Source: a virus. From it: a DNA stretch of 64,000 bases. Made by a program: the position numbers and the translations under genes. Location: positions 1 to 64,000 of IMG/VR virus record IMGVR_UViG_3300043775_001610; one strand, 5' to 3'. Each line of letters starts with the position of its first letter. Positions within the stretch are counted from its first letter, which is position 1. Of the stretch, positions 1 to 6,124 are shown piece after piece. A model generated the notes under the pieces. That model did no database searches and had not been told where the DNA came from. It saw nothing but the letters and a program-made list of their open reading frames with translations.

Positions 1-116
1 TTGTTTTTATTGTAGTGGTGACCGCAAAAAGCTAACTCACCATCTACTAGTTTAACTAGATACATTGCATCTGCTGATCCACATGCATCACATGGAATGA
101 ACTCTCTGTCTCTCAT
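1..116 (-). CDS. DUF7455-like small zinc protein, partial
   Basis: The gene runs off the left edge, so only the first 38 residues are visible. They contain C9 and C12 in a CxxC pair, then C31 followed by H33/H34 in an FCGHH element, which suggests one zinc site. This pattern resembles the DUF7455 proteins common in actinobacteria and their phages (recognised by eye only). The ATG at 116 overlaps the stop of the preceding leftward gene in an ATGA quartet, so it is translationally coupled and is the most distal gene of the leftward operon seen here. Biochemical function is unknown. Confidence 0.6.
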   Translation of the reverse strand, partial: MRDREFIPCDACGSADAMYLVKLVDGELAFCGHHYNKN

Positions 117-259
117 AGAGAACCGCCCTCAATCATCTCAGAAAGACGGTCAAGAATCCAAGAATCAATATCGTTGATATCAATTTCTGATAACTTCTCC
201 ATTATTTCTTCACGGGCAAACTTATACCCGTCATCCCAGCCATCCTTATAGTCTGACAT
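113..259 (-). CDS. hypothetical acidic protein, 48 aa
   Basis: This short leftward ORF starts MSDYKDGWDDGYKFARE, a DGW-DGY-type N-terminus often seen in tiny phage proteins. It is rich in Asp, Glu and Ile, with no Cys and no membrane segment. A purine-rich AAGGAGAT ribosome site precedes the ATG at 259. Its TGA overlaps the ATG of the next gene by 4 bp. No function can be assigned. Confidence 0.6.
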   Translation of the reverse strand: MSDYKDGWDDGYKFAREEIMEKLSEIDINDIDSWILDRLSEMIEGGSL

Positions 260-268
260 AATATCTCC

Positions 269-472
269 TTAGTAACCTGTAGTTTCGTAGTCTGATATGT
301 AAGACTCAGTTAAGTTGTACTTATCACGAATCCTACTTACCTTCTCAATACTACCAGTTCCAATGTTGAATGTCAACGGAGACATTACCTGTGGGTCGAG
401 CCCTGTGATTTGTGCATCCCAATAGGCCATCTCCATGGATAGCCTATTAGGAGCAGTTAACTCAAAGTACAT
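269..472 (-). CDS. hypothetical protein, 67 aa
   Basis: The ATG at 472 shares its first base with the TAA of the upstream gene (TAATG), so translation is probably coupled. The protein is soluble, without Cys, and ends in a Tyr/Thr-rich tail. No family is recognised. It belongs to the same leftward operon as its neighbours, driven from the promoter near 1097-1125. Confidence 0.6.
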   Translation of the reverse strand: MYFELTAPNRLSMEMAYWDAQITGLDPQVMSPLTFNIGTGSIEKVSRIRDKYNLTESYISDYETTGY

Positions 473-1089
473 TAGTTAACCTCAACTGAATCTACAGATG
501 ATGACATATATGTAATAGGTTCATCATATGATACTGTGTCAAAGTCTGTTTCATGAATTGCATTGATAGCAGACTCCTCGTCACGAGCATTAACTGTAAC
601 TGAGTATTGAACTGTAACTTCTAACTCAAATTCTTGTGTTAGTTCAAAGCCACAGATGCTTGCAATCTCTTCTGCTTGAAACTCAGTCAATGAGTCATCA
701 TCAAGGCCCTCTAATGTAAAGACCTTCATGTTATCACGCAACTGATTTAGAACGCTTGCAGTATTGTAATCTCGTTGGGTTACACGCTGGATGTGCTCTT
801 CTAACTGTGTAATGCGGGCCTTGTTGTCAACTAACTGTGACTCAAGGAATTCTCGTGTCATATAGTGATTATCTGTTGTTGTTTCCATTTTATCCTCTTT
901 CGTTGTTGTTGGTGTAATTGTAGCATGCTCCACTGACAATAATGTGGTCTTGCGTCCGCATGGGCATGTGAGTTCTGTCACACCTGAAGGAAAGCCAAAT
1001 CCATCAGATGATGTTAGTTCTATTAATGAATCGCATTCATCTGGGTCACAGACAAATGTATACTTGCTTGATACTAGTTCGTTGGTCAT
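472..1089 (-). CDS. zinc-ribbon plus coiled-coil protein with internal start, 205 aa
   Basis: Residues 1-67 form a small zinc-ribbon-like module (C14, C19, and CPCG at 42-45). Residues 68-205 form an acidic helical part. ATG 1089 lies only 7 nt after a TATAAT box, so the long form would be made from a leaderless message. Residue 68 is an in-frame ATG at 888 preceded by AAAGAGG and by the ACAACGAAAG leader that precedes other start codons in this block. A shorter 138-residue product may therefore also be made. The linker TPTTTKEDK is that leader read as protein, which suggests two ancestral genes fused in frame. Function is unknown. Confidence 0.65.
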   Translation of the reverse strand: MTNELVSSKYTFVCDPDECDSLIELTSSDGFGFPSGVTELTCPCGRKTTLLSVEHATITPTTTKEDKMETTTDNHYMTREFLESQLVDNKARITQLEEHIQRVTQRDYNTASVLNQLRDNMKVFTLEGLDDDSLTEFQAEEIASICGFELTQEFELEVTVQYSVTVNARDEESAINAIHETDFDTVSYDEPITYMSSSVDSVEVN

Positions 1090-1096
1090 GAAGAGA

Positions 1097-1125
1097 ATTA
1101 TACAGGATCCGACTGACATTATCAA
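1097..1125 (-). promoter_or_regulatory. leftward promoter P1 (TGTCAG-N10-TATAAT)
   Basis: Read on the minus strand: TTGATA (1120-1125), 17 bp spacer, TATAAT (1097-1102). The element TGTCAG (1113-1118) lies exactly 10 bp upstream of the -10 box, as in nine other leftward promoters here. The predicted start is at about 1090, next to the ATG at 1089, so the message is probably leaderless. Confidence 0.75.
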
Positions 1126-1145
1126 GGATTTCCAGGGAATATTTA

Positions 1146-1161
1146 TGTGAGTCGTAACACA
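1146..1161. promoter_or_regulatory. CRP/GlxR-like palindrome, one mismatch
   Basis: TGTGA-N6-ACACA matches the TGTGA-N6-TCACA consensus except for one base. It is centred about 63 bp upstream of the predicted start of P1, the same relative position as the perfect copies elsewhere in the block. Confidence 0.45.
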
Positions 1162-1190
1162 CTTTTTGCCCCCTTAGCTTTGAGGGCGCT

Positions 1191-1267
1191 TGGCGATCCA
1201 TAACGGACTTGAACCGTCGACCTCTACCGTGACAGGGTAGCGCTCTAACCAACTGAGCTAATGGACC
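1191..1267 (-). tRNA. tRNA-Asp(GTC) with encoded CCA
   Basis: The minus strand folds as a full cloverleaf: acceptor GGTCCAT/ATGGATC, D arm GCTC/GAGC, anticodon stem CTACC/GGTAG with loop CTGTCAC, and T arm GACGG/CCGTT with loop TTCAAGT. The anticodon is GTC. The discriminator base is G, as expected for Asp, and it is followed by an encoded CCA. It sits between the DUF932 gene and the P1 operon on the same strand. Confidence 0.95.
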
Positions 1268-1315
1268 TAGAAAAAATTGTGAGCAGTTTTTATTCATGCT
1301 CAGGAATTTATTTAT

Positions 1316-2323
1316 TTAGAACGCAGAAATTAATTTCTTAATTTTATTTTTTTCTGCGGTTAGAATTGGGTCAAACCCTGATGCACCCGCCATGAGTGTT
1401 TCAGAATTTCCACGACCTGAACGATAGTAATCAAGGCGTTCAGTAAGTGCATTGAATGCACCCCACTTTGTTCCCTTGATGTTAGCGTTAGTTGGTGAGT
1501 TGTGATACAACTCGTCAAGCAACACGACTTTGTTTTCCCACTTAGTCAATGCAACTTTAGCAGCATCCTTATCAGGCTTAGGATAAATTGTCTGAATTAA
1601 CTTTGAGAATTCAGCATCAGTGATTGATTGAGAATAAAGAGCCTGAGCCTCTTTCTCGAATTCATCAAAGTACCCAAGAGCAAGCCCAAGAGTTTCACGA
1701 GCAACTTGGATGCGACCTTCAACAGATTGCGTGTGGCGAATCTTGAAAGATTGCTTAGCATTCTTCATTGCAAGGTTAAGAGTGTTTTGGCATACAACAC
1801 GAACAGGAGTAACAGCAGCCTGAACAGCAACTGAGCCATCGTGTGAAGTCCAAACAATTAGATACAACTTTGTTGCATCGTTTGCGCCTTGTGGGTCAAG
1901 CACCATTGTGCGAGGAATATCCACTGTACCGAATACAACCTTACCGCTACGAAGTGAGCCAGCAGATTCCCAACGGCAATCTGCATTCGCATCGTGAATT
2001 GCATCGGCGAATGCGAATAGTTCCTCATTCTGCACAGGCTTGTAACGCTTTCCAACAGTTGCAAGAACATCAGTTCCATTGTTGAATGGGTTGTCACGAA
2101 TAACTAATTGAGCATTAGATACATCGTTCCATGTTTCGGAGATATGGTCAGTTAGTGGAGACAAGCGAACATTCCAGTTGGAAAGTTTTGCCTCATCTAA
2201 CATCATTTGAGTTGTAACATCTTCATCTTGTGTAAAGATGCGATTTGCAAGGTTGTGCCATGCAGGTGCGCCACGAAGTGCGAATGCAACTTCGCCATTT
2301 TCCATTTCTAGATTATGAGCCAT
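1316..2323 (-). CDS. DUF932 / TIGR03299 phage-plasmid protein, 335 aa
   Basis: Length and sequence fit the DUF932 family (phage/plasmid-like protein TIGR03299). The protein has an N-terminal alpha/beta region around residues 40-200 with the conserved stretches VGKRYKPVQNEE and TPVRVVCQNTL, then a helical C-terminal half (GYFDEFEKEA, WGAFNALTERLDYYRSGRG). The family is common on phages and plasmids. Its biochemical role is not established. The ATG at 2323 is preceded by the AAACGAAAGG leader found before several genes in this block. It is the only gene between promoter P2 and the tRNA-Asp, so it is probably monocistronic. Confidence 0.85.
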   Translation of the reverse strand: MAHNLEMENGEVAFALRGAPAWHNLANRIFTQDEDVTTQMMLDEAKLSNWNVRLSPLTDHISETWNDVSNAQLVIRDNPFNNGTDVLATVGKRYKPVQNEELFAFADAIHDANADCRWESAGSLRSGKVVFGTVDIPRTMVLDPQGANDATKLYLIVWTSHDGSVAVQAAVTPVRVVCQNTLNLAMKNAKQSFKIRHTQSVEGRIQVARETLGLALGYFDEFEKEAQALYSQSITDAEFSKLIQTIYPKPDKDAAKVALTKWENKVVLLDELYHNSPTNANIKGTKWGAFNALTERLDYYRSGRGNSETLMAGASGFDPILTAEKNKIKKLISAF

Positions 2324-2354
2324 TTTTTACCTTTCGTTTGTTTGATTAGTTGTA

Positions 2355-2383
2355 AGTATAACAGACCCCACTGACATTGTCTA
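2355..2383 (-). promoter_or_regulatory. leftward promoter P2 for the DUF932 gene
   Basis: Minus strand: TAGACA (2378-2383), 17 bp spacer, TATACT (2355-2360), with TGTCAG at 2371-2376, exactly 10 bp before the -10 box. The -35 box matches TTGACA at five of six positions. Confidence 0.8.
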
Positions 2384-2414
2384 CGATTAATTACAATATG
2401 TCCGAATTGATCCA

Positions 2415-2430
2415 TGTGATTAATCTCACA
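2415..2430. promoter_or_regulatory. CRP/GlxR-like palindrome
   Basis: A perfect TGTGA-TTAATC-TCACA palindrome centred about 74 bp upstream of the predicted P2 start. The identical 16-mer recurs at 4190-4205 at the same distance from its promoter. The position is compatible with class I activation by a CRP/GlxR-family regulator. Confidence 0.65.
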
Positions 2431-2441
2431 AAATTCCAGGG

Positions 2442-2473
2442 TTATCCACAAGTGGTCGTAACCCTGTGGATAA
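2442..2473. repeat. inverted pair of DnaA-box sequences
   Basis: TTATCCACA (2442-2450) and its complement TGTGGATAA (2465-2473) are both exact matches to the classical DnaA box. They can also pair as a hairpin stem (GGGTTATCCAC/GTGGATAACCC). This is one of four such elements in the leftward block. It may be a DnaA binding site, a transcription terminator, or both. Confidence 0.55.
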
Positions 2474-2490
2474 CCCCTTAGCTTTGCGGG

Positions 2491-2510
2491 CCAGCTGCAT
2501 ATGCAGCTGG
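2491..2510. terminator. 20-bp perfect palindrome after leftward gene
   Basis: A perfect 20-bp palindrome (arms CCAGCTGCAT/ATGCAGCTGG) begins 11 bp downstream of the stop of the leftward gene ending at 2521. It can form a strong hairpin in the transcript. There is no T-run after it, so a termination role is likely but unproven. Confidence 0.5.
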
Positions 2511-2520
2511 TGTTGGATCT

Positions 2521-2775
2521 TTACAGACCTAACTCATCCCTGGTTAGTTTTGGATTGCGATTGAAGTTAATAACTTCGGACGGGAGGTAAAGAGCAGTAG
2601 TCTTAGTCTTCTTCAATGTATCATACACATAAGCACGAACATCACCAAAGAAGTTACGGCGATTAGAAAATGCTAACTCAGTTAAGTATTCCTTATCAAC
2701 GCCTTGCTCTGAATAAATTGTTACATCATTTGCTTTGTTTGCATCATAGATTTCTACTCTGAAACGATTTTTCAT
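2521..2775 (-). CDS. hypothetical protein, 84 aa
   Basis: Basic soluble protein beginning MKNRFRVEIYDANKAND. The beta-strand-like start and internal Arg/Lys clusters are compatible with a small alpha/beta fold, but no family is recognised. It follows the 140-residue coiled-coil gene by 71 bp on the same strand, and both would be transcribed from P3. Confidence 0.6.
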   Translation of the reverse strand: MKNRFRVEIYDANKANDVTIYSEQGVDKEYLTELAFSNRRNFFGDVRAYVYDTLKKTKTTALYLPSEVINFNRNPKLTRDELGL

Positions 2776-2846
2776 TTTGTTGCCTTTGTTAGTAGTTGTC
2801 CCAAAAGGGAGAGCAGTTTGGCGACATACTCAGGTCGTTGGATTAT

Positions 2847-3269
2847 TTAGAGATAACGAGCAATAGCATTGTAAGTGCTTGTGCTTACTGTTTCCTCATC
2901 TGTCATCTTTAGAATACGAATTGCGTTTTCCAATTCCTCTTTCATCTCATTGTATGAGTGGCGGTGGAGAACTTCGTAGTCCTTCTCAGGCTCTTTAGGA
3001 AAGTCTGACTCATTAACTGTTAAATCAAAATCAACATTAAGTGTCTTGTTCCATGAGCGATAGTTTGTGCGTAGGTTTTCTGCCTTAGCAAAATTAGCCA
3101 TAGCAAACTTTGCTACTTCTTTGCGCCACTTTTCTAAAGCCTTTTCGTGCTTTGCTTCGTTGGCTTCTTGTGATGCGTAATCGGCATTTAACTTTGTCAA
3201 GCGAGTTTCTAGTGCCTTGATTACCTTTGGTGTTGCGATTTTTACGCTAATTGCTTTCTGTCGTGCCAT
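2847..3269 (-). CDS. coiled-coil phage protein, 140 aa
   Basis: The protein is strongly helical and charged. Residues 15-65 (ETRLTKLNADYASQEANE onward) read as a coiled coil, followed by a linker and a short C-terminal helical part. The start MARQKAISVKI is preceded by GAAAGGAAA. Similar Lys/Glu-rich early proteins occur in actinophages, without known function. It is the first gene after promoter P3. Confidence 0.65.
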   Translation of the reverse strand: MARQKAISVKIATPKVIKALETRLTKLNADYASQEANEAKHEKALEKWRKEVAKFAMANFAKAENLRTNYRSWNKTLNVDFDLTVNESDFPKEPEKDYEVLHRHSYNEMKEELENAIRILKMTDEETVSTSTYNAIARYL

Positions 3270-3308
3270 TTGTTTCCTTCTTTCGTTGTGGGTTGGGTTG
3301 ATGAAGTA

Positions 3309-3330
3309 ATTATAGCAGGGGGGTCTGACA
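3309..3330 (-). promoter_or_regulatory. leftward promoter P3
   Basis: TATAAT (3309-3314, minus strand) with TGTCAG at 3325-3330 and a C-rich 10-bp interval. No convincing -35 hexamer is seen (GCAGAA at the 17-bp position). No CRP-like palindrome lies upstream, unlike most siblings. Confidence 0.7.
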
Positions 3331-3355
3331 TTTCTGCGACCCCCCTCCCATTAAA

Positions 3356-3538
3356 TTAAACGCCTAGTAGTGTTTGAGCGGATACGGAAGTCCAACGAGT
3401 TTCCTTGTTGGGCATTTCCAATAGCACACGCACCGAGCCAGATGTTTGTGGGTGGATTTCTTTAATCACACCTGTTTTCTTTGACTTAAGGGTAGTGAAT
3501 AAATCGCCTACCTGATACAACTTGTCGTTGATTGTCAT
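3356..3538 (-). CDS. small SH3-like hypothetical protein, 60 aa
   Basis: The sequence MTINDKLYQVGDLFTTLKS with later GVIKEIHPQ and VRVLLEMPN resembles the alternating beta-strands of small SH3-like or KOW-like barrels. It has no Cys and no membrane segment. It is transcribed from P4, about 30 bp upstream, with the conserved AAAGAGGCAAT ribosome site. No specific function can be given. Confidence 0.6.
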   Translation of the reverse strand: MTINDKLYQVGDLFTTLKSKKTGVIKEIHPQTSGSVRVLLEMPNKETRWTSVSAQTLLGV

Positions 3539-3567
3539 TTATTGCCTCTTTTCTTTGTTAGGGTTGT

Positions 3568-3589
3568 AGTATAGCATTGGGGTCTGACA
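3568..3589 (-). promoter_or_regulatory. leftward promoter P4
   Basis: TATACT (3568-3573) and TGTCAG (3584-3589) on the minus strand, again 10 bp apart. A TAGACT hexamer lies 18 bp upstream of the -10 box. Confidence 0.72.
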
Positions 3590-3627
3590 TTAGTCTAGCC
3601 CTGTCTCAGTATTTGAGAAAGTTATTG

Positions 3628-3643
3628 TGTGACCTTAGTCACT
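3628..3643. promoter_or_regulatory. CRP/GlxR-like palindrome, one mismatch
   Basis: TGTGA-CCTTAG-TCACT, one base from consensus, centred about 74 bp upstream of the predicted P4 start. It overlaps the last codons and stop of the gene ending at 3635, so the operator is embedded in coding sequence. Confidence 0.5.
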
Positions 3644-3898
3644 TTCAGGTAGCCAAGCGTGGAGATGGTGCTGCTCGATGATCGCCCACACTGGCGCACA
3701 TGTCTGCCCCTTGTAAGTAATTCCATCAGGCATTTCGATGGTTTCATCCCACATGTCATCATGAGCAAAATCTATTGCTTCGATACACACTGGAACCATA
3801 GAAAGTGGAACGGGTGGGTAATGATTACCCTGTAAGTGATAACCTAGTGCTACCTCTAAATCTAATTCAGTTAAATCTAATGCTGTATTGTATCCCAT
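3635..3898 (-). CDS. conserved small phage protein, 87 aa
   Basis: The distinctive stretch GYHLQGNHYPPVPLSMVPVC (residues 19-38) matches a small protein family I recall from many phages, whose function is unknown. The rest is acidic, with two Cys and a His-rich C-terminus (EQHHLHAWLP). Start ATG 3898 shares a base with the previous stop (TAATG). Confidence 0.7.
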   Translation of the reverse strand: MGYNTALDLTELDLEVALGYHLQGNHYPPVPLSMVPVCIEAIDFAHDDMWDETIEMPDGITYKGQTCAPVWAIIEQHHLHAWLPESD

Positions 3899-4101
3899 TA
3901 TTCTGCCACCTTTAGTATTGCGTAAGAGCCGTTAGCATTTATTTCATCAAGAATTGGTTGTAGGCGTGGTGCTACTAAATCTTTTAGCATAGACTCTAGC
4001 ATAAAGATACGAGTGGTTTCATCAAGTGCCATAACCTGTTGAGTTACTGGATGATTGTCTGCAAACTCTGTTACAAACTTTAGATTGTGTTCTACTATCA
4101 T
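3898..4101 (-). CDS. hypothetical helical protein, 67 aa
   Basis: Mostly helical and amphipathic, with QQVMALDETTRIFMLESMLK in the middle. It is the first gene after promoter P5 and is preceded by the AACAACGAAAGG leader. It is coupled to the 87-residue conserved gene downstream. No family is recognised. Confidence 0.6.
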   Translation of the reverse strand: MIVEHNLKFVTEFADNHPVTQQVMALDETTRIFMLESMLKDLVAPRLQPILDEINANGSYAILKVAE

Positions 4102-4130
4102 TTTTTGCCTTTCGTTGTTGGTATAAGAGT

Positions 4131-4152
4131 ATTATAGCCTATGCCACTGACA
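4131..4152 (-). promoter_or_regulatory. leftward promoter P5
   Basis: TATAAT (4131-4136) preceded by TGTCAG (4147-4152) with the invariant 10-bp interval. The leader AACAACGAAAGG follows, before the ATG at 4101. Confidence 0.75.
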
Positions 4153-4189
4153 AATTGTGCAACACGCCCAAGCTTTATCTAATTTATTT

Positions 4190-4205
4190 TGTGATTAATC
4201 TCACA
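4190..4205. promoter_or_regulatory. CRP/GlxR-like palindrome
   Basis: Perfect TGTGA-TTAATC-TCACA, identical to the copy at 2415-2430, centred about 73 bp upstream of the predicted P5 start. Confidence 0.65.
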
Positions 4206-4218
4206 AATTCCAGGGGGT

Positions 4219-4248
4219 TGTGGATAACCCCCGTAACCCTGTGGATAA
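4219..4248. repeat. direct pair of DnaA-box sequences
   Basis: Two exact TGTGGATAA boxes (4219-4227 and 4240-4248) lie 21 bp apart, about two helical turns. The first is embedded in a GGGGGTT/AACCCCC inverted repeat that can form a 7-bp stem. Confidence 0.55.
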
Positions 4249-4249
4249 C

Positions 4250-4281
4250 CCCGCAGTATTGCGGGCCTGCATAGCTATGCA
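4250..4281. terminator. hairpin cluster after leftward operon
   Basis: CCCGCA-GTAT-TGCGGG (4250-4265) and the perfect palindrome TGCATAGCTATGCA (4268-4281) directly follow the stop of the leftward gene ending at 4282. They probably form transcript hairpins at an operon end, though no T-run follows. Confidence 0.45.
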
Positions 4282-4413
4282 TCACTCTGTATATTTATTT
4301 TTATGTTTGATCTTTCGAAAATATTTTTTCTTATTACGAACAGGTTGCGCCGCATTACTGCGGCGCAATTCCTGAATTCGTTTTACTTTATCTCGAAGTG
4401 AATTTTGGGACAT
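4282..4413 (-). CDS. very basic hypothetical peptide, 43 aa
   Basis: The sequence begins MSQNSLRDKVKRIQELRRSN and ends in a run of Lys and Arg (RNKKKYFRKIKHKNKYTE). The charge suggests nucleic-acid contact, but no family is recognised. The ATG at 4413 lies inside the end of the preceding gene, overlapping by 26 bp, so expression depends on coupling. Confidence 0.5.
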   Translation of the reverse strand: MSQNSLRDKVKRIQELRRSNAAQPVRNKKKYFRKIKHKNKYTE

Positions 4414-4579
4414 GATACCCACTCGCTTCGTGAAATCTATTTACATCAAATCGTTCATTATCTTTTGCGAACATTTCCGCAAAATCATTTACCATTTTAG
4501 AAAATAACGCTGGGTGTGCTTTATCGCTTGCGAACTTTAAAATTTCTGCTACTGCGACATAATCTTTTCGTGTCATCAT
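4388..4579 (-). CDS. small conserved phage protein (FDVNRFHEASG type), 63 aa
   Basis: Begins MMTRKDYVAVAEILK, with the middle stretch FAEMFAKDNERFDVNRFHEA. I recognise this as a small family found in many phages (DYxxIAxxLK, then NxRFDxxRFxxAxG) with no known function. The start overlaps the stop of the previous gene in ATGA. Confidence 0.7.
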   Translation of the reverse strand: MMTRKDYVAVAEILKFASDKAHPALFSKMVNDFAEMFAKDNERFDVNRFHEASGYHVPKFTSR

Positions 4580-4779
4580 TTAACTGATACCATTCCTGTT
4601 CTATAAAAAACTTTTGTATAGCATTTGCCTGTTGGCGTGTAAATATTTACAGTTGAGTATTCGTTAGCAAATCCCCAATCGGTGAATAAGAAAAAGTTTT
4701 CCCAAGCACCCAATTCGCTTTCGTATTCTGCTGACCAATGAGGAGCGTGTCCGTCATAAGCACAAGTTAATTTATACAT
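4576..4779 (-). CDS. hypothetical protein, 67 aa
   Basis: Aromatic-rich soluble protein with ENFFLFTDWGFANEYSTVN in the centre and two Cys. The ATG at 4779 overlaps the upstream stop (TAATG) and its own stop overlaps the next ATG. It is part of the five-gene operon starting at 5086. No function is recognised. Confidence 0.6.
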   Translation of the reverse strand: MYKLTCAYDGHAPHWSAEYESELGAWENFFLFTDWGFANEYSTVNIYTPTGKCYTKVFYRTGMVSVK

Positions 4780-4922
4780 TAGTCATTTTCTCCGTTCCAA
4801 AATAGTGAGCCATCATCTACGCAATCGCAAGGTTCGCAATCAAAATCATTATCATCACCAAAAAAGATTACTCCGTGTCCGTGGCAATCTTGGCAATCTA
4901 TTGTTAATACTGAGTTAATCAT
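4779..4922 (-). CDS. DnaJ-type zinc-finger-like micro-protein, 47 aa
   Basis: The short sequence contains CQDCHGHG (residues 10-17), then CEPCDC (residues 29-34). CxxCxGxG followed by a second CxxC is the half-unit of the DnaJ cysteine-rich zinc domain. The protein is otherwise acidic. It probably binds a single zinc and may mediate protein contact, which is inference. Start and stop overlap the neighbouring genes as TAATG. Confidence 0.6.
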   Translation of the reverse strand: MINSVLTIDCQDCHGHGVIFFGDDNDFDCEPCDCVDDGSLFWNGEND

Positions 4923-5086
4923 TAGTGTTGTTCCTCGCAATCTTTGTCATAGTCAAATCCGCAAAAGTAGCAACCCATAAATTCTAGGTGTTCGATACAG
5001 TAATACTTAAATTGACTTTCATCACAACAAAAATGTTGCTCGTCTGCGATTTCATAGAAATCGGTTTTGTCGATTATGTTTAACAT
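4922..5086 (-). CDS. Cys-rich hypothetical protein, 54 aa
   Basis: Begins MLNIIDKTDFYEIADEQHF. It has six Cys, including CC, CxxC (GCYFCGFD) and a late DCEEQH. Metal binding is likely. It is the first gene after promoter P6, with the AAACGAAAGGAAAA leader. No family is recognised. Confidence 0.6.
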   Translation of the reverse strand: MLNIIDKTDFYEIADEQHFCCDESQFKYYCIEHLEFMGCYFCGFDYDKDCEEQH

Positions 5087-5114
5087 AGTTTTCCTTTCGT
5101 TTGTTTATTTAGTT

Positions 5115-5136
5115 ATTGTATCAGTTAGCACTGACA
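5115..5136 (-). promoter_or_regulatory. leftward promoter P6
   Basis: TACAAT (5115-5120) with TGTCAG (5131-5136) at the fixed 10-bp interval. No good CRP-like palindrome lies upstream. Only one half-site (TGTGA at 5142) is present. Confidence 0.68.
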
Positions 5137-5207
5137 AATTTTGTGAGGGTTCTTACTTACGACATTGGGCGAGGACTCCCTCTAAACTGCCCCTGTTTCG
5201 ATTTTAT

Positions 5208-5420
5208 TTAATCGGAAGTTTTTACGGCTAAATAGCGATAAGTATCTTTTAAATTTAGCGGTGCTGAGTAATGAGGTCTAACCTGAACCTTATAAGTTTC
5301 GCAATCCGCATACCATACGGAATTATCTTTTTCCGCTGAGATGATTTCACCCTTTAATGATTTTGAGTGATAGGTTTTTCCTACAAGTAGGCTTTCGATT
5401 GTATAGACATTTGCTGACAT
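5208..5420 (-). CDS. hypothetical beta-rich protein, 70 aa
   Basis: The ATG at 5420 (MSANVYTIESLLVG) was chosen because the AAACGAAAGGCGG leader ends just upstream. A longer frame would cross promoter P7. The protein reads as beta-rich (KTYHSKSLKGEIISAEKDN, YKVQVRPHYS). No function is recognised. The 70 bp between it and P6 show no gene. Confidence 0.6.
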   Translation of the reverse strand: MSANVYTIESLLVGKTYHSKSLKGEIISAEKDNSVWYADCETYKVQVRPHYSAPLNLKDTYRYLAVKTSD

Positions 5421-5452
5421 TTGAGTCCGCCTTTCGTTTGTTGATAGTAGCA

Positions 5453-5474
5453 ATTATAGCCTATGGCACTGACA
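5453..5474 (-). promoter_or_regulatory. leftward promoter P7
   Basis: TATAAT (5453-5458) and TGTCAG (5469-5474), interval 10 bp, followed by the AACAAACGAAAGG leader of the 70-residue gene. Confidence 0.75.
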
Positions 5475-5522
5475 TTTTCTAATTACTAGCCAGTAATTCC
5501 AAATAATGAGACGCTCAAGCCG

Positions 5523-5538
5523 TGTGATAAAAATCACA
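5523..5538. promoter_or_regulatory. CRP/GlxR-like palindrome
   Basis: Perfect TGTGA-TAAAAA-TCACA centred about 84 bp upstream of the predicted P7 start, roughly one helical turn further out than at P2 and P5. Confidence 0.62.
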
Positions 5539-5571
5539 AAATCTCGGGCGTGTCGGAAAATTCCAGGGGGT

Positions 5572-5601
5572 TGTGGATAACCCCCGTAACCCTGTGGATA
5601 A
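5572..5601. repeat. direct pair of DnaA-box sequences
   Basis: Two exact TGTGGATAA boxes (5572-5580, 5593-5601), 21 bp apart, matching the arrangement at 4219-4248. The first lies in a GGGGGTT/AACCCCC inverted repeat. A CCCGC/GCGGG hairpin follows at 5603-5618. Confidence 0.55.
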
Positions 5602-5652
5602 CCCCGCTCTTTTGCGGGCGCATCAACTTTTGTCAAGTCGACACGCCGTTAC

Positions 5653-5751
5653 TTATTCGAAATCTTTAAAAATTTCTTCAAGCTTTAAGATTTGCTCATC
5701 TGTTAAATGATCAATTTGAATTGATTTTTCAAATCCAAAAAAATCTGTCAT
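5653..5751 (-). CDS. hypothetical micro-protein, 32 aa
   Basis: Reads MTDFFGFEKSIQIDHLTDEQ, then a short acidic helix ending KDFE. Its ATG overlaps the preceding TGA (ATGA), so it is coupled to the 71-residue gene. Short but in the operon register. No function is recognised. Confidence 0.5.
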   Translation of the reverse strand: MTDFFGFEKSIQIDHLTDEQILKLEEIFKDFE

Positions 5752-5963
5752 TCGCTCATCAACCTTTCTAAATCGTCTGCGTTATCTTTCATGTAATTAT
5801 CTTGAAAATCTAAAAGTGCCTCATTGTAAGCAATCGGGTCACAATCTTTTAGAATTTGGGAGGGATAAAAAACAGCGTTACCCATTTCATAGACGGGATA
5901 ACAATCATCAAGCATTTCATCAAATAATTGTTTAATCGCAAAAGTAATTTCGAAATCTAGCAT
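5748..5963 (-). CDS. hypothetical acidic protein, 71 aa
   Basis: Helical, acidic and aromatic-rich (MLDFEITFAIKQLFDEMLDD). It has two Cys and no membrane helix. TAATG junction with the upstream gene and ATGA junction with the downstream one. No family is recognised. Confidence 0.6.
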   Translation of the reverse strand: MLDFEITFAIKQLFDEMLDDCYPVYEMGNAVFYPSQILKDCDPIAYNEALLDFQDNYMKDNADDLERLMSE

Positions 5964-6124
5964 TATGCGTTTTCCTTATCTTTTAGTATTCCTAGAATAA
6001 TCTCTAATTGTTTAGTAGAAAGAAGTGCTTGAGCACAACCCCACTTAAAGGCTAAATCCATTTCGCCATAGTGTTTTTTAGCAAGGTCGGTTATTTCTTG
6101 CGTTACCTCAAAATTACTTTTCAT
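5963..6124 (-). CDS. hypothetical helical protein, 53 aa
   Basis: Begins MKSNFEVTQEITDLAKKHYG and ends in a helix containing LEIILGILKDKENA. The start overlaps the previous stop in ATGA and its own stop overlaps the next start. It is part of the P8 operon. Function is unknown. Confidence 0.58.
   Translation of the reverse strand: MKSNFEVTQEITDLAKKHYGEMDLAFKWGCAQALLSTKQLEIILGILKDKENA

Larger units (their letters stand above)
5486..5650. repeat. long intergenic repeat, copy A
   Basis: This gap shares an extended imperfect repeat with 6358-6508. Shared blocks include TAGCCAGTAATTCCAA, GAGACGCTCA, a TGTGATAAA..TCACA palindrome, CCCGTAACCCTGTGGATAAC, a GCGGG hairpin and CGACACGCCGTTA. It contains no convincing gene; the 60-residue frame crossing it overlaps P7 and the binding sites. 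Confidence 0.7.

Noticed and set aside
1046-1297. Leftward 83-residue frame across the tRNA-Asp
   Set aside because: It is a read-through of the tRNA and the P1 promoter; the tRNA cloverleaf explains the region.
5142-5157. A tenth CRP-like site upstream of P6
   Set aside because: Only one half-site (TGTGA) is good; the other half (TTACT) has too many mismatches.
5454-5636. Leftward 60-residue frame across the intergenic repeat
   Set aside because: It covers promoter P7, a CRP-like site, both DnaA boxes and a hairpin, and its composition (Gly/Pro/Tyr then random) does not look like a gene.
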